Below are positions 35,556 through 45,005 of a stretch of DNA of 64,000 bases, piece after piece. Origin of the DNA: CAMDMI01 sp044379485. Lineage in GTDB: Bacteria; Bacteroidota; Bacteroidia; Cytophagales; Flexibacteraceae. The first letter of the stretch is position 1. Each line of letters opens with the position of its first letter. Location of the stretch: contig JBIPOE010000003.1 in NCBI GenBank assembly GCA_044379485.1, forward strand, positions 72,163 to 136,162, in the 5' to 3' direction. Under the pieces are notes generated by a model that made no database searches, was not told where the DNA came from, and saw only the letters and a program-made list of their open reading frames with translations. A program made the position numbers and the translations under genes.

Positions 35556-36171
35556 AAAATATTACCACCAGCAACTCGCTCTTGAAATTTCTGACCTGGA
35601 AATACCAGCTGGAATTCACTGGATACAAGGAATTAACGGAGCCGGAAAAACTACTTTTTTCAGATCCATTGCCGGGATGTTGCCTTGTGAAGGAAAAGTG
35701 CTTTTGGAAGGGCGGTTTGATCTCATTCTTGATCCGGTTGAGTTCCGAAAGCGGGTTAATTATGGAGAGGCAGAACCAAACTTTCCGGATTTTTTAACCG
35801 CTACTGATCTGATTCATTTTGTAGGAAAGGCAAAAGGGGCAAGCAAACAACAAATGGAAGACTTGATTGAAGTTTTGGGACTTACAGATTTTATGAACAA
35901 TCCAATTGGCTCATATTCAAGCGGGATGCTAAAAAAAACATCTTTGGTAATGGCATTTTTGGGTAATCCACAACTGATACTGTTGGATGAGCCATTGATT
36001 ACCATTGATAAAAAATCTGTGCATAATATGTATGAACTGGTTAACAGCTATCACAAAGAAAAGGGAGTTACCTTTTTGCTTTCCTCACATCAGGATTTTG
36101 AATTGGATGAAATTACAGTTTCCAATTCCTACCTGGTTCAAAATAAAACAGTTACCCTAAGCAGCAATTAA
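35533..36171 (+). CDS. ABC transporter ATP-binding protein
   Basis: This 212-residue ATPase subunit has Walker A GINGAGKTTFFR, signature YSSGMLKKTSLVMAF, Walker B LILLDEPL with the catalytic Glu, and an H-loop in LLSSHQDFELDE. It is slightly short for the family, resembling CcmA/YhaQ-like small exporters. A minor oddity is that the signature reads SSGM rather than SGGQ. The membrane-protein gene starts one base after its stop, so the pair is an exporter operon. The substrate is unknown. Confidence 0.93.
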   Translation: MLSISNFKKYYHQQLALEISDLEIPAGIHWIQGINGAGKTTFFRSIAGMLPCEGKVLLEGRFDLILDPVEFRKRVNYGEAEPNFPDFLTATDLIHFVGKAKGASKQQMEDLIEVLGLTDFMNNPIGSYSSGMLKKTSLVMAFLGNPQLILLDEPLITIDKKSVHNMYELVNSYHKEKGVTFLLSSHQDFELDEITVSNSYLVQNKTVTLSSN

Positions 36172-36172
36172 A

Positions 36173-37282
36173 TTGGTAGTTAAAATTGTATTATTTCGGG
36201 TCCTTGTTCTGGAGTTTTACAAGCAAAATGTTGCTTTTTTTCTAAGCATTGCTTTTGCGGCAGTTATGCTTTTCAGGGTATCCGATCATTTTGATATGGC
36301 AAGGGCTGCACTCCATTCCTTGCCCTTTCTTACCGGAGTTTATTTCAGTACATGGTTGCTTTATACAGTGAAAACCAGCCTGTTTGTTCTTAAATCTCTT
36401 TCAAACCCAAAGCAGTCATTCCTTTACAACTTAAGGTTGTTTCCCTTAAATGTGCAATTTCAAGAATTGTTGTCTGTCCAGCTTTATCTGATGGCGCCAG
36501 TCTTTTTTTATGCCGGATTTATGGTTTTTCTAGGTTTTATGGATCAAACCTGGATTTCAATTGCGCTTATCCTTGGTTTCATTCTGCTGGTGTTTCTGGT
36601 TCCGGTTTTGGTCTTCATCCGGGATTTAAAGCATCCAAATGCACAGCAATCTAATTGGAGTTTAAGCAGTGCTATCCATGTCAATTTTATAAGTCCTTAT
36701 CCGGTTTTTTTTATCCGGTTTTTGCTTCGGCACCAAAAAATGCTGTTGATTCAGTCTAAGCTTCTTTCCTGTTTTTTGGTTTGGGGCGTATGTATTTTGT
36801 ACCCAACTGATCAATATGATTTTCGCCTGATTTCAATAGGTATGCTTTTGGCTGCTGTAGGCAACTCTATGATTACAAATCAATACCATCACTTTGAAAA
36901 GGAACATCTTTTGATTTTCAGAAACCTGCCTTTTTCAGATGCAAACCGGTTCAAATTGCAAACCTTCACCTATGCCATTTTTCTGGTGCCTGAATTGGTG
37001 ATTCTGCTGCGAAATTTACCCCAGGAAATTGATTTTATATTGGCCTTCCAAGCTTGGTTTTTCCTTTTGTCAGTGGTGCTTTCTTTTCACTTTTTTCATT
37101 ATTTCCAACCTGCAAAACCAGAAGAATCATCCAAAATTTATTTCGTGGTATTCTTTTCTAACATGCTGCTTATCATGTATAGGGTCCCAATTTTATTGCC
37201 CACCGCAGCTCTGATTGTATGCTCCTTTTTTCTGTTAAAAAAGTATTATTCAAAAGTGGAATATGAAATTGGAATTAATTGA
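36173..37282 (+). CDS. ABC exporter membrane subunit, unassigned family
   Basis: This 369-residue protein with about ten hydrophobic segments and few charged residues is the likely permease partner of the preceding ATPase. It begins with TTG one base after the ATPase stop; no better ATG is in frame before the first membrane segment, so coupled translation is likely. I cannot assign a named permease family. Features visible are VRVSDHFDM-like N-terminal helices, a central loop with DLKHPNAQQSNWSL, and a basic C-terminal tail. It has no signal peptide. Confidence 0.75.
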   Translation: MVVKIVLFRVLVLEFYKQNVAFFLSIAFAAVMLFRVSDHFDMARAALHSLPFLTGVYFSTWLLYTVKTSLFVLKSLSNPKQSFLYNLRLFPLNVQFQELLSVQLYLMAPVFFYAGFMVFLGFMDQTWISIALILGFILLVFLVPVLVFIRDLKHPNAQQSNWSLSSAIHVNFISPYPVFFIRFLLRHQKMLLIQSKLLSCFLVWGVCILYPTDQYDFRLISIGMLLAAVGNSMITNQYHHFEKEHLLIFRNLPFSDANRFKLQTFTYAIFLVPELVILLRNLPQEIDFILAFQAWFFLLSVVLSFHFFHYFQPAKPEESSKIYFVVFFSNMLLIMYRVPILLPTAALIVCSFFLLKKYYSKVEYEIGIN

Positions 37283-37391
37283 TTTTATCAATTAGTAGCC
37301 TTTTGCCCAAAACATTTTCCCTCACATCCAAAAACCAGAAGAAATAAAAATTTCAAGCCTTTATTTGAACCCAAATCGATAATATCATCCA

Positions 37392-39806
37392 ATGAAAAAT
37401 AATATTTCGTTGCTCTTATTAGCAATAAGCTTTTTGGGAAAAAGTTTTGCCCAAACCAATTACCAAATGCCAGCTAGAGAAATTCTGGAACTGGCAGATA
37501 CCAAAGCACCTGTACAAAATCTGATTTCCAAATCCAATAAATACCTGATGCAATTGGAAAGGCCACTCTATAAATCGCTGGAGGAATTGGCTGAACCAGA
37601 AGTTAGGCTGGCAGGTTTACGCATCAATCCAGAAAATTTCAACCAGGCCCGAGGTACTTATTTCACTGGAATAAAGCTTTTTAGCCTGCCGGATGCAAAA
37701 GAAATTCAGGTTACCGGCCTTCCGCAAAATCTAAAAATACAAGGATTGAGTATTTCTCCTCAGGAAACACACTTGGCCTTTATTCAGGTGTTGGCAAATG
37801 ACCTGCAACTTTGGATTCTTGACCTTAAATCAGGTGTCGCAAAATACACGAACACCCACAATTTGAATGCGGTTTTAGGTGCCACTATTCAATGGGATGC
37901 CGATGGACAAAGCCTGATTATAAAATCGAAAGGAGAAAAAGGAAAATATCCTGACAGCCGTGTTTTACCAAAAGGACCAGCCACGCAGGATGCAACAGGA
38001 ACAAAGGCACCTGCAAGAACATATCAGGATTTGCTACGAAATAAACAGGATGAAGCGAAGTTTGATTATTATGCAATGGCAAGTATTTCAAGAGTTTATG
38101 TCAATGGGTCAAGCTCAAAAAGTGTTTTACCTGAGGCGGTTTACAAACGGGTTTCGCTTTCACCGGATGGAAAAAATTTGATGACGGAAGAAGTAAAACA
38201 ACCTTACAGCTACACGCTTACTTTCGGCTCCTTTACCAGTCAATTCAACATTTATTCTGCGGATGGGCAAAAGCTAAGCACCTTTTATGACCGTCCGCTT
38301 CAAGACAAAGTACCTTCCGATTTTGATGCCGTTGAAGCCGGAAGAAGACAAATTACCTGGCGTGATGATAAACCAGCAACTCTGGTTTGGGCTGAAGCAC
38401 CAGATGCTGGAGATCCCAAAAATCCTTCAGAATTTAGAGATCAGATTTTTCAGGCGGAAGCACCATTTACCCAGGCAAAGTCAATTTGTTTCCTCAAAAA
38501 CAGGGTTACAAATATTACTTTTGGAAAAACAGATTTCGCCATTGTGCAGGATTTTTGGTGGAAAACAAGAAATACGAAAACTTATTCCATCAATCCAGGT
38601 CTTGAAAAGCAGGAGCCAAAGCTACTTTTTGATAAAAGTAGTGAAGATGTATATGGAGATCCAGGCTCTTTTGCCACCACTTTCAACTCCATGAATCGCC
38701 CGGTTTTAGAATTTAGCAAGGATGGGAAAAAGCTGTTTTTAGAAGGCGAGGGTTGCTCTCCTGAAGGCAACAAACCATTTTTGGATGAGTTTGAAATAGC
38801 AACAAAAATAACAAAACGACTTTGGCAAGCAGATGGAAAAGCGACATACGAGCAAATTGTAAGAGTACTCGATTTGGATAAAAAGTTATTGATTACAAGC
38901 ATAGAAGCGCCCAAAACAATGCCTAATTTATATATCAGAAACTTTGGTAAAAAGGAAAACCCAAGGCAAATTACCTTTAGACCCAATCCTTATGAGTCGC
39001 TTTCTAAGGTGAGCAAGCAAAAGATATTTTACAAAAGGAAAGACGGCGTTCAATTGTCTGCAACCTTGTATTTGCCCGCAGGTTATGACAAAGTAAAATC
39101 CGGAAAATTGCCTATGCTGATGGAAGCGTATCCAACTGAATATAAGGATGATAAAGCAGCAGGACAGATAAAAGAATCCCCACACACGTTTATTGCAATA
39201 AATTGGGCAACACCAGTTTTTTGGGTAAACAGAGGATTTGCCATATTGGAGGATGCCCAGTTTCCAATCATAGGAAAAGGAACGGAAGAACCAAACGATA
39301 CCTACAATGAGCAATTGGTGGCAGACGCTGAGGCGGCAATCCGATATGTGGATTCCCTGGGCGTAGTAGATAAAAACCGATGTGCAGTTATGGGCCATTC
39401 CTATGGTGCTTTTATGACAGCTAATTTGCTTTGTCACAGCAACTTGTTTGCCGCAGGCATTGCTCGCAGCGGAGCATACAACAGAACACTTACTCCATTT
39501 GGTTTCCAATCTGAGGAACGCAACTATTGGCAGGCCCAAAAAATTTACAATACCATGTCACCTTTCAATTTTGCGGATAAATTTTCAAGCCCGATTTTGT
39601 TAATCCACGGCGATGCAGACAACAATCCGGGGACTTTTACTTTGCAAAGTGAAAGGCTTTTTCAGGCAATTAAAGGCAATGGAGGAAAAGCACGATTGGT
39701 ACTTTTACCATTTGAAAGCCATGGCTATGCAGCCAGAGAAAACATCATGCACATGCTTTGGGAAATGGACAGCTGGCTGGACAAATGGGTGAAGGAGAAG
39801 AAGTAA
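37392..39806 (+). CDS. S9 family peptidase (prolyl oligopeptidase type), secreted
   Basis: This 804-residue exported serine peptidase has a signal peptide ending near KSFAQ (residue 20). An N-terminal seven-bladed propeller (about 40-520) is followed by an alpha/beta-hydrolase domain. The catalytic triad is Ser in GHSYGAF (about residue 669), Asp in GDADNNPG (about 740) and His in ESHGY (about 776). The family includes dipeptidyl peptidases and glutamyl endopeptidases; the MGHSYG and GDADNNPGTF context is that of the group annotated as S9 or glutamyl peptidases in Bacteroidota and plants. It probably acts in the periplasm on peptides. Confidence 0.93.
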   Translation: MKNNISLLLLAISFLGKSFAQTNYQMPAREILELADTKAPVQNLISKSNKYLMQLERPLYKSLEELAEPEVRLAGLRINPENFNQARGTYFTGIKLFSLPDAKEIQVTGLPQNLKIQGLSISPQETHLAFIQVLANDLQLWILDLKSGVAKYTNTHNLNAVLGATIQWDADGQSLIIKSKGEKGKYPDSRVLPKGPATQDATGTKAPARTYQDLLRNKQDEAKFDYYAMASISRVYVNGSSSKSVLPEAVYKRVSLSPDGKNLMTEEVKQPYSYTLTFGSFTSQFNIYSADGQKLSTFYDRPLQDKVPSDFDAVEAGRRQITWRDDKPATLVWAEAPDAGDPKNPSEFRDQIFQAEAPFTQAKSICFLKNRVTNITFGKTDFAIVQDFWWKTRNTKTYSINPGLEKQEPKLLFDKSSEDVYGDPGSFATTFNSMNRPVLEFSKDGKKLFLEGEGCSPEGNKPFLDEFEIATKITKRLWQADGKATYEQIVRVLDLDKKLLITSIEAPKTMPNLYIRNFGKKENPRQITFRPNPYESLSKVSKQKIFYKRKDGVQLSATLYLPAGYDKVKSGKLPMLMEAYPTEYKDDKAAGQIKESPHTFIAINWATPVFWVNRGFAILEDAQFPIIGKGTEEPNDTYNEQLVADAEAAIRYVDSLGVVDKNRCAVMGHSYGAFMTANLLCHSNLFAAGIARSGAYNRTLTPFGFQSEERNYWQAQKIYNTMSPFNFADKFSSPILLIHGDADNNPGTFTLQSERLFQAIKGNGGKARLVLLPFESHGYAARENIMHMLWEMDSWLDKWVKEKK

Positions 39807-39883
39807 TTTTTTCGGCCGATTCCTGATTAGAGAATCGAAAAAAAACTGACATAACTTTGGCGGATTTTTCTGTCATATTTTGT

Positions 39884-39891
39884 TATTTTTG
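39884..39891 (+). promoter_or_regulatory. -7 promoter box of the VapBC-type module
   Basis: TATTTTTG fits TAnnTTTG and lies 22 bases before the antitoxin start codon. The -33 TTG is not at ideal spacing. Confidence 0.5.
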
Positions 39892-39913
39892 TTCTGGTTA
39901 ACCACTTAAATAT

Positions 39914-40126
39914 ATGCGAGACTTACAACTGTATCTGGAAATAAGCAGGCTTCCTATTTCGGTGAAAGAACAGGTTCTTTTGTTTATTAGGTCTCTAACT
40001 TTTGGTACAAAAGAGGAAAATAAGCCCGCTAAAAAAACCCCAAAAGCAGGTTGTATGAAAGGTACATTTTCTATGGGTCCAGATTTTAATGAACCACTGG
40101 ATGACTTTAAAGATTACATGGAATAA
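39914..40126 (+). CDS. DUF2281-type VapB-like antitoxin
   Basis: This 70-residue protein has an N-terminal helical part (LQLYLEISRLPISVKEQVLL), a Lys-rich linker and the C-terminal motif GCMKGTFSMGPDFNEPLDDF. That motif matches the short VapB-like antitoxins of Bacteroidota whose tail occupies the PIN toxin active site. Its stop overlaps the toxin start by one base (TAATG), which is strong support for a toxin-antitoxin operon. The N-terminus probably dimerises and binds the operator. Confidence 0.88.
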   Translation: MRDLQLYLEISRLPISVKEQVLLFIRSLTFGTKEENKPAKKTPKAGCMKGTFSMGPDFNEPLDDFKDYME

Positions 40127-40521
40127 TGCAGATTCTGCTGGATACCCATGCTTTTATTTGGTTTGTAGAGGACGATCCTCTTCTTCCTTCTCATCTTAAG
40201 ATGGTTCTGGAAAATCCCGAAAATGAAATATTTATTAGCATGGCTTCCATTTGGGAAATGGGAATTAAAATAAGCCTGAAGAAGCTAACGATTAATAAAA
40301 CGATCGAACAAATCATTGAATTGGTTGAAACAAATGGATTTCAAATTTTACCCATTTTACCCAAACATATTGTTGTTTTAGGTGGATTAGAATTTCACCA
40401 TAGAGATCCATTTGATCGACTACTTATAGCCCAGGGCATTTCTGAGAATCAAATCATCGTTAGTAATGATTCTGTTTTTGATGCTTATCCACGAAAAAGA
40501 ATTTGGAATAGAACTATTTGA
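40126..40521 (+). CDS. vapC: PIN-domain toxin VapC family
   Basis: This 131-residue PIN-domain ribonuclease starts MQILLDTHAFIWF. The acidic active-site residues are visible as Asp in LLDTH, Glu in SIWEMGIK, Asp in HHRDPFDRLL and Asp in SNDSVFDAY, so the site is intact. VapC toxins cleave tRNA or rRNA; the target is not predictable. It is translated with the antitoxin through a one-base overlap. The downstream gene converges, with 48 bases between stops. Confidence 0.93.
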   Translation: MQILLDTHAFIWFVEDDPLLPSHLKMVLENPENEIFISMASIWEMGIKISLKKLTINKTIEQIIELVETNGFQILPILPKHIVVLGGLEFHHRDPFDRLLIAQGISENQIIVSNDSVFDAYPRKRIWNRTI

Positions 40522-40569
40522 ACCTCTTTTGTTTAGAATTTCAGATGGAGTTTTGAGTTATTCTCCTTT

Positions 40570-41706
40570 TTATCGCCCGTTCGTAAATCCAATTTTACCT
40601 TTTGATGGAGTGAACTCAAAGTCCATTTCATCCAGGTTGTAGATTTCTGACAGGCTCATTGGCTTTTCAATTGATTTTTCAAAACCTAGGGATTGGGCCA
40701 GTTTTTTGCCCTTTTCCAACTCTAATTCCTTAAATTCATATTGGGCAATCAAACGTCCTTTTCTTAACAAGGCCTTGTCAATCATTGAGATATCTGTATT
40801 AAATGTGCAGATAATCTGAATGTTAAGGCAATCGGCCAAAATGCCATCGGTTAAATTCAATAATGCAGAAACGGCCGAACCACCATTTTGATCCCGGCTT
40901 TGTACCACCAATTCTGCATCTTCTATTACCAGTATCGTATTGGGATTCTCCAACAAAAAAGGCATCATGGAAGGCAATGTTAAGGATTGAGCCATGTTTG
41001 GTGGCAAGAATATTACCTGTTTAGATACCATAGAAATCAGATGCCTGATGTAATGCGTTTTACCCGTCCCTGGTTTTCCATGTAAAATCAAAAGGCCTTT
41101 ATCATTTTTCTGGTTAAGCCTTTTTATGATAATTTCATGAATGGGGAGTAAGTCCTCATTGTAGTTTTCTTCTAAATGGAAAGCCGTCGGTTTAATCTCA
41201 AACGGACTTGTGGACAAACCAGCCTCGGTTTGTTGAATGATGTAAATGAGTGATTTTTTGTCCTTTACACGCTTAAACTTCCTAAACTTAGTTGCCAGTT
41301 CCTCCATTTCTGACAGGGCCGTATTCTTAAACAAAATCCTGACTTTTGACAAGCGCATATCAATATTTACGAGGATGTCATTTTTCAGAATATAGTAAAT
41401 ATCATAAGGCGACTTTTCGCCGATTCCATACATTCTGGTGAAATAATAATCCTGAATAAATTCGTCATAATGCTCAACAAACCAAGTGTTTGCTTCCCAG
41501 GAATCAATATTTTTTTCCCCTATAAAGTGAGGCACCTGCTTAAAATAAACAGAATAAAACCTAAAAAAATTCAGGTAGGTATTGGAGTATTCATCATACA
41601 CCCGCCAGAAATCTGAGGATTTTATGGTTTCCTGAAATTCTCCATTTCCAGATTTTGTGGTAGGGAGTTTTAAAACTTTTTGGGGTTCTTCTACTGGATT
41701 TTCCAT
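40570..41706 (-). CDS. AAA family ATPase of unknown role
   Basis: This 378-residue protein has an N-terminal region of about 170 residues rich in aromatic and acidic residues, with no known domain. An AAA core follows: Walker A HGKPGTGKT (about residue 212), Walker B ILVIEDAE (about 262), a sensor region ICTFNTD and an arginine-finger-like RKGRLIAQYEF. The last 40 residues are a short C-terminal tail. The core resembles BCS1/FtsH-like AAA modules, but the N-terminal region is not recognised and no protease domain is attached. The gene lies 63 bases downstream of mutS on the same strand. Its function cannot be assigned. Confidence 0.8.
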   Translation of the reverse strand: MENPVEEPQKVLKLPTTKSGNGEFQETIKSSDFWRVYDEYSNTYLNFFRFYSVYFKQVPHFIGEKNIDSWEANTWFVEHYDEFIQDYYFTRMYGIGEKSPYDIYYILKNDILVNIDMRLSKVRILFKNTALSEMEELATKFRKFKRVKDKKSLIYIIQQTEAGLSTSPFEIKPTAFHLEENYNEDLLPIHEIIIKRLNQKNDKGLLILHGKPGTGKTHYIRHLISMVSKQVIFLPPNMAQSLTLPSMMPFLLENPNTILVIEDAELVVQSRDQNGGSAVSALLNLTDGILADCLNIQIICTFNTDISMIDKALLRKGRLIAQYEFKELELEKGKKLAQSLGFEKSIEKPMSLSEIYNLDEMDFEFTPSKGKIGFTNGR

Positions 41707-41769
41707 GGTTTGTAAAGTTTAAAAATTTTGTTTTAGGATTATAAAATTGACCATCAGTCAATTGAAAAG

Positions 41770-44382
41770 TCACTTCACCATCAACTTCATTTCCTGTACC
41801 TTCAACAAAGCTTCTACAGGCGAAATGGTGTTGATATCAATCCCCCGAAGAAACTCTTTCAGTTTTTCGGTTTTTTCATCAACGGGTTGAAACAGATTAT
41901 ATTGTATGCTTTGGTTTTTAGGCAGTTTTTTCAAGGTCTCCTTGTTTTGGGCCTTATCCCTGCTTTTTTCCAGTTGATCCATAATTTCCATTGCCCGCAA
42001 AACTACCGGCGTTGGCATTCCAGCCATTTGCGCCACATGAATACCAAAACTATGTTCACTGCCTCCGGGTTTTAACTTTCTGATAAACAGAATTTTATTT
42101 CCAGCCTCTTTTACGGCTACATTAAAATTTTTGATGCCATTTAAGCTTTCTGTCAGTTCATTCAGTTCGTGGTAGTGGGTTGCAAACAGAGTCTTCGCTC
42201 TGCGGTTTGGTTGGTTGTGCAAATGTTCCACAATGGCCCAGGCAATGCTAATGCCATCGTAAGTACTTGTACCTCTGCCTATTTCATCCATTAATACCAA
42301 AGAACGGTCGCTCAGGTTATTAAGAATCGAAGCCGTTTCGGTCATTTCTACCATAAACGTCGATTCGCCCCGACTCAAATTATCACTGGCTCCAACCCTG
42401 GTAAAAACCTTATCCACCAAGCCAATGGCTGCCGAAGTTGCCGGCACATACGACCCCATTTGGGCCATCAAAACAATCAAAGCCGTTTGGCGCAGCAAAG
42501 CCGATTTACCTGCCATATTTGGTCCGGTGATGATGATAATTTGCTGTTCGGCATCGTTCAGATCAATGTCGTTGGGTACATATTTTTCACCCGCAGGCAT
42601 CAGCCTTTCAATCACCGGGTGGCGACCATCCCGAATCACAATCGCCTTATCTTCATTCAGTTCGGGCTGACAATACTTGTATTCTCCTGCAATCTGGGCA
42701 AAGGAAATCAGGCAATCGGCCTGGCCAAGCAGTCGGGCGTTGAGCAAAAGAGGCGTCACATATTGACTAATGGTTTCCACCAATTGGTTGAAAATCCGAA
42801 ACTCAATCACATTTATTTTTTCCTCAGCACCTAAAATCTGCTCCTCATATTCCTTCAGTTCTTCGGTTATGTATCGTTCCGCATTGCTCAGCGTTTGCTT
42901 TCTGATCCAATCGGCTGGTACTTTGTCTTTGTGCACATTGGTAACCTCCAGATAATAACCAAACACCTTATTGTACGATATTTTGAGTGAAGAAATGCCC
43001 GTCCTTTGAATTTCCGACTGATTGATTTTCAGCAAATAATCTTTTCCCGAATACGCAATGGTATGCAACCTGTCCAGCTCCTCATCCACACCAGGTTTTA
43101 TCATCCCACCTTGGTTGGCAAGTGCCGGAAGTTCATCATGAAGTTCTAAATCAATCTTTTCCAGCAAGGCAGCGCATGGATTCAGCTGAGCAGCCAAATG
43201 CTTCCAGGCCGGAATTCCCGATTCTCCCCCTGAAAACTGCTCCAATTTCACTTTAATATCAGAAATAAGCTGCAAAGCCCTTTTCAAAAATCCGACTTCA
43301 CGTGGAGAAATCCGCCGAACTGCAGCTTTTGAAACCACCCTTTCCACATCGCCAACCTGTTTTAAAATGGCTTGCAGTTCCTGGGCAAACTCTTCATTTT
43401 CAATCATCTGGCCCACCATTTTTTGCCTTTCCAGAATCGGATCCAAAGATTTTAAGGGCATCAATATCCATTTTCTGAGCAAACGTGAACCCATCGGGCA
43501 AACCGTTTTATCCAGAATATCCACCAAAGGAATCCCTCCTTCATGTTGTGCATACACCAGTTCCAGATTTCGGATCGTAAACCTGTCCAGCCAGGCAAAA
43601 TCGCCCTCATCTATCCGGCTAATTGCATGAATATGACTCAGTTCCCTATGTTCCGTTTCAGCCAGATAGTACAAAATAACACCCGCAGCTACTATCGCCT
43701 CCGGCCATTCCTCAATACCAAATCCTTTCAGATTTGCAGTTTCAAAATGCCGGGTTAGCAATTCATAACAGGTATCATGTTGAAATTGCCAGTCATCCAA
43801 AGCCGTTGTATAAGCCTTTTCGCCCAAAAAACCATCGGCCCATTGCCTGGCAGATTTTGGAAACAAAACCTCTGTTGGCTGGTAAGATTGCAGCACCTTT
43901 TCGGTTTCAGCTTCCTGACCTTGAAATACCAGATACTCACCAGTTGAAATGTCCACCAGGGCCAATCCTACCGAATCCTCATTTTTATAAATGGAAGCCA
44001 GCCAGTTGTTTTTTCGGGTATCGAGCACATTGTCGCTCATCGAAACCCCAGGCGTAACCAACTCTGTCACACCCCGCTTCACTATGCCAATCGCATCTTT
44101 CGGGTCCTCCAACTGGTCGCAAATCGCCACCCGCTGCCCGGCCCTTACCAGTTTTGGCAAATAATTGTCCAGCGCATGGTGCGGAAACCCAGCCAATGGA
44201 ATTTCCGAAGCCGCTCCATTCGACCTTTTGGTCAGCGTAATATTGAGAATCCTTGAAGCCGTGTGCGCATCTTCACCAAAAGTTTCATAAAAATCCCCCA
44301 CCCTGAAAAGCAGCAAAGCACCTGCATATTTGGCCTTTATGGCTGCATATTGCTTCATAAGTGGAGTTTCCTTTCCTGCCAT
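41770..44382 (-). CDS. mutS: DNA mismatch repair protein MutS
   Basis: This 870-residue mismatch sensor of full length carries the Phe-x-Glu mismatch-reading motif in LFRVGDFYETFGEDA near residue 30. Connector, lever and clamp domains follow. The C-terminal ATPase has Walker A GPNMAGKSALLRQ (about 622), Walker B LVLMDEIGRGTSTYDG and the HYHEL helix. The tail carries a MutS C-terminal dimerisation segment. GC content is higher here than in the neighbours, but the gene is otherwise ordinary. No mutL is nearby. Confidence 0.97.
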   Translation of the reverse strand: MAGKETPLMKQYAAIKAKYAGALLLFRVGDFYETFGEDAHTASRILNITLTKRSNGAASEIPLAGFPHHALDNYLPKLVRAGQRVAICDQLEDPKDAIGIVKRGVTELVTPGVSMSDNVLDTRKNNWLASIYKNEDSVGLALVDISTGEYLVFQGQEAETEKVLQSYQPTEVLFPKSARQWADGFLGEKAYTTALDDWQFQHDTCYELLTRHFETANLKGFGIEEWPEAIVAAGVILYYLAETEHRELSHIHAISRIDEGDFAWLDRFTIRNLELVYAQHEGGIPLVDILDKTVCPMGSRLLRKWILMPLKSLDPILERQKMVGQMIENEEFAQELQAILKQVGDVERVVSKAAVRRISPREVGFLKRALQLISDIKVKLEQFSGGESGIPAWKHLAAQLNPCAALLEKIDLELHDELPALANQGGMIKPGVDEELDRLHTIAYSGKDYLLKINQSEIQRTGISSLKISYNKVFGYYLEVTNVHKDKVPADWIRKQTLSNAERYITEELKEYEEQILGAEEKINVIEFRIFNQLVETISQYVTPLLLNARLLGQADCLISFAQIAGEYKYCQPELNEDKAIVIRDGRHPVIERLMPAGEKYVPNDIDLNDAEQQIIIITGPNMAGKSALLRQTALIVLMAQMGSYVPATSAAIGLVDKVFTRVGASDNLSRGESTFMVEMTETASILNNLSDRSLVLMDEIGRGTSTYDGISIAWAIVEHLHNQPNRRAKTLFATHYHELNELTESLNGIKNFNVAVKEAGNKILFIRKLKPGGSEHSFGIHVAQMAGMPTPVVLRAMEIMDQLEKSRDKAQNKETLKKLPKNQSIQYNLFQPVDEKTEKLKEFLRGIDINTISPVEALLKVQEMKLMVK

Positions 44383-44768
44383 TTTCTATTGGTTCTTCTT
44401 TTTTGGGGAGGCAAAGAAAATCAGATTTAAACTGAGTTTATGTGAATATTGGAAAGATTTTAAAAACAGAAAGCTCTTTGAAATCTGTTTCAACCTGTAA
44501 TTGCACTAAATTCCCCCTTTGGGGGCTAGGGGGCCTTGGGCGGACAATTCCCGCTATTCACTCCAATCTTTTTTCAGCTTTGCAAAAGCCAAAGAAGAAA
44601 AAAGGATTTCTGTTTCTATCGGGGCCGCAGCCATCCGGAAGCCATGCCCACGCCCAACCTCGAAGATGGTTCCCAACCTCGTCGATCGTTGACCCGAAGG
44701 GTATGTGAACAGGCGATTGTAGAAAAAATTTTCCGTTACTTTACAGTGAAATTACTTAGCTTTAAAAT
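44383..44768. other. intergenic region with GC-rich palindromic element
   Basis: This 386-base gap between mutS and the YoeB-type module is dominated by the GC-rich element described separately; the flanking 130 bases show nothing. Open frames through it are shadows of repeat DNA. Confidence 0.65.
44510..44720. repeat. GC-rich palindromic intergenic element
   Basis: A block of about 210 bp is visibly more GC-rich than its surroundings. It opens with hairpin CCCCC-TTT-GGGGG (44513-44525). Then AATCTTTTTTC pairs with GAAAAAAGGATT (44565-44608, one bulge) around an inner CTTTG/CAAAG stem. It ends with a direct repeat of CCAACCTCG. The core order CAATCTTTTTT...AAAAAAGGATTTC with TTCTATC downstream resembles a palindromic repeat that recurs between genes in Bacteroidota genomes, as far as I remember; a database search is needed. 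Confidence 0.55.
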
Positions 44769-44999
44769 ATGGAAGGTTCTTTAAAAATTGGCCCGGAAGA
44801 GTTTAACATTCAACTGTTTGAAAAACTCCAGCGCATGTTTCAAACCATTGGCCCGCAGGAAATTACCATTTCCTTTTCAGATACCGGCGAGACCACATCG
44901 GAAAGAAAAAACCGGTTCCTGACAGCAAAGCAAAACCTTGAACAAGGCAAAGGCACCTCATATTCTATGGAAGAACTGGAGGCCATTCTTAAATCGTAA
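44769..44999 (+). CDS. putative antitoxin of YoeB-type toxin
   Basis: This 76-residue protein starts MEGSLKIGPEEFNIQLF, has an amphipathic middle (TISFSDTG) and a C-terminal LTAKQNLEQGKGTSYSMEELEAIL. The tail resembles the antitoxin segment paired with Txe/YoeB toxins in Bacteroidota. It lies 6 bases upstream of the toxin gene, so the pair forms one operon. The usual YefM fold is only weakly supported. Confidence 0.75.
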   Translation: MEGSLKIGPEEFNIQLFEKLQRMFQTIGPQEITISFSDTGETTSERKNRFLTAKQNLEQGKGTSYSMEELEAILKS

Positions 45000-45005
45000 A
45001 GGCCA

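Noticed and set aside
39823..39845. Hairpin CGATTC/GAATCG after the S9 peptidase gene
   Set aside because: The flanks are T upstream and A downstream, so neither strand gives a hairpin followed by T; it does not look like an intrinsic terminator.
44442..44708. 88-codon open frame in the mutS intergenic gap
   Set aside because: It runs through the GC-rich palindromic element, is low in protein-like composition and has no homologous motif.
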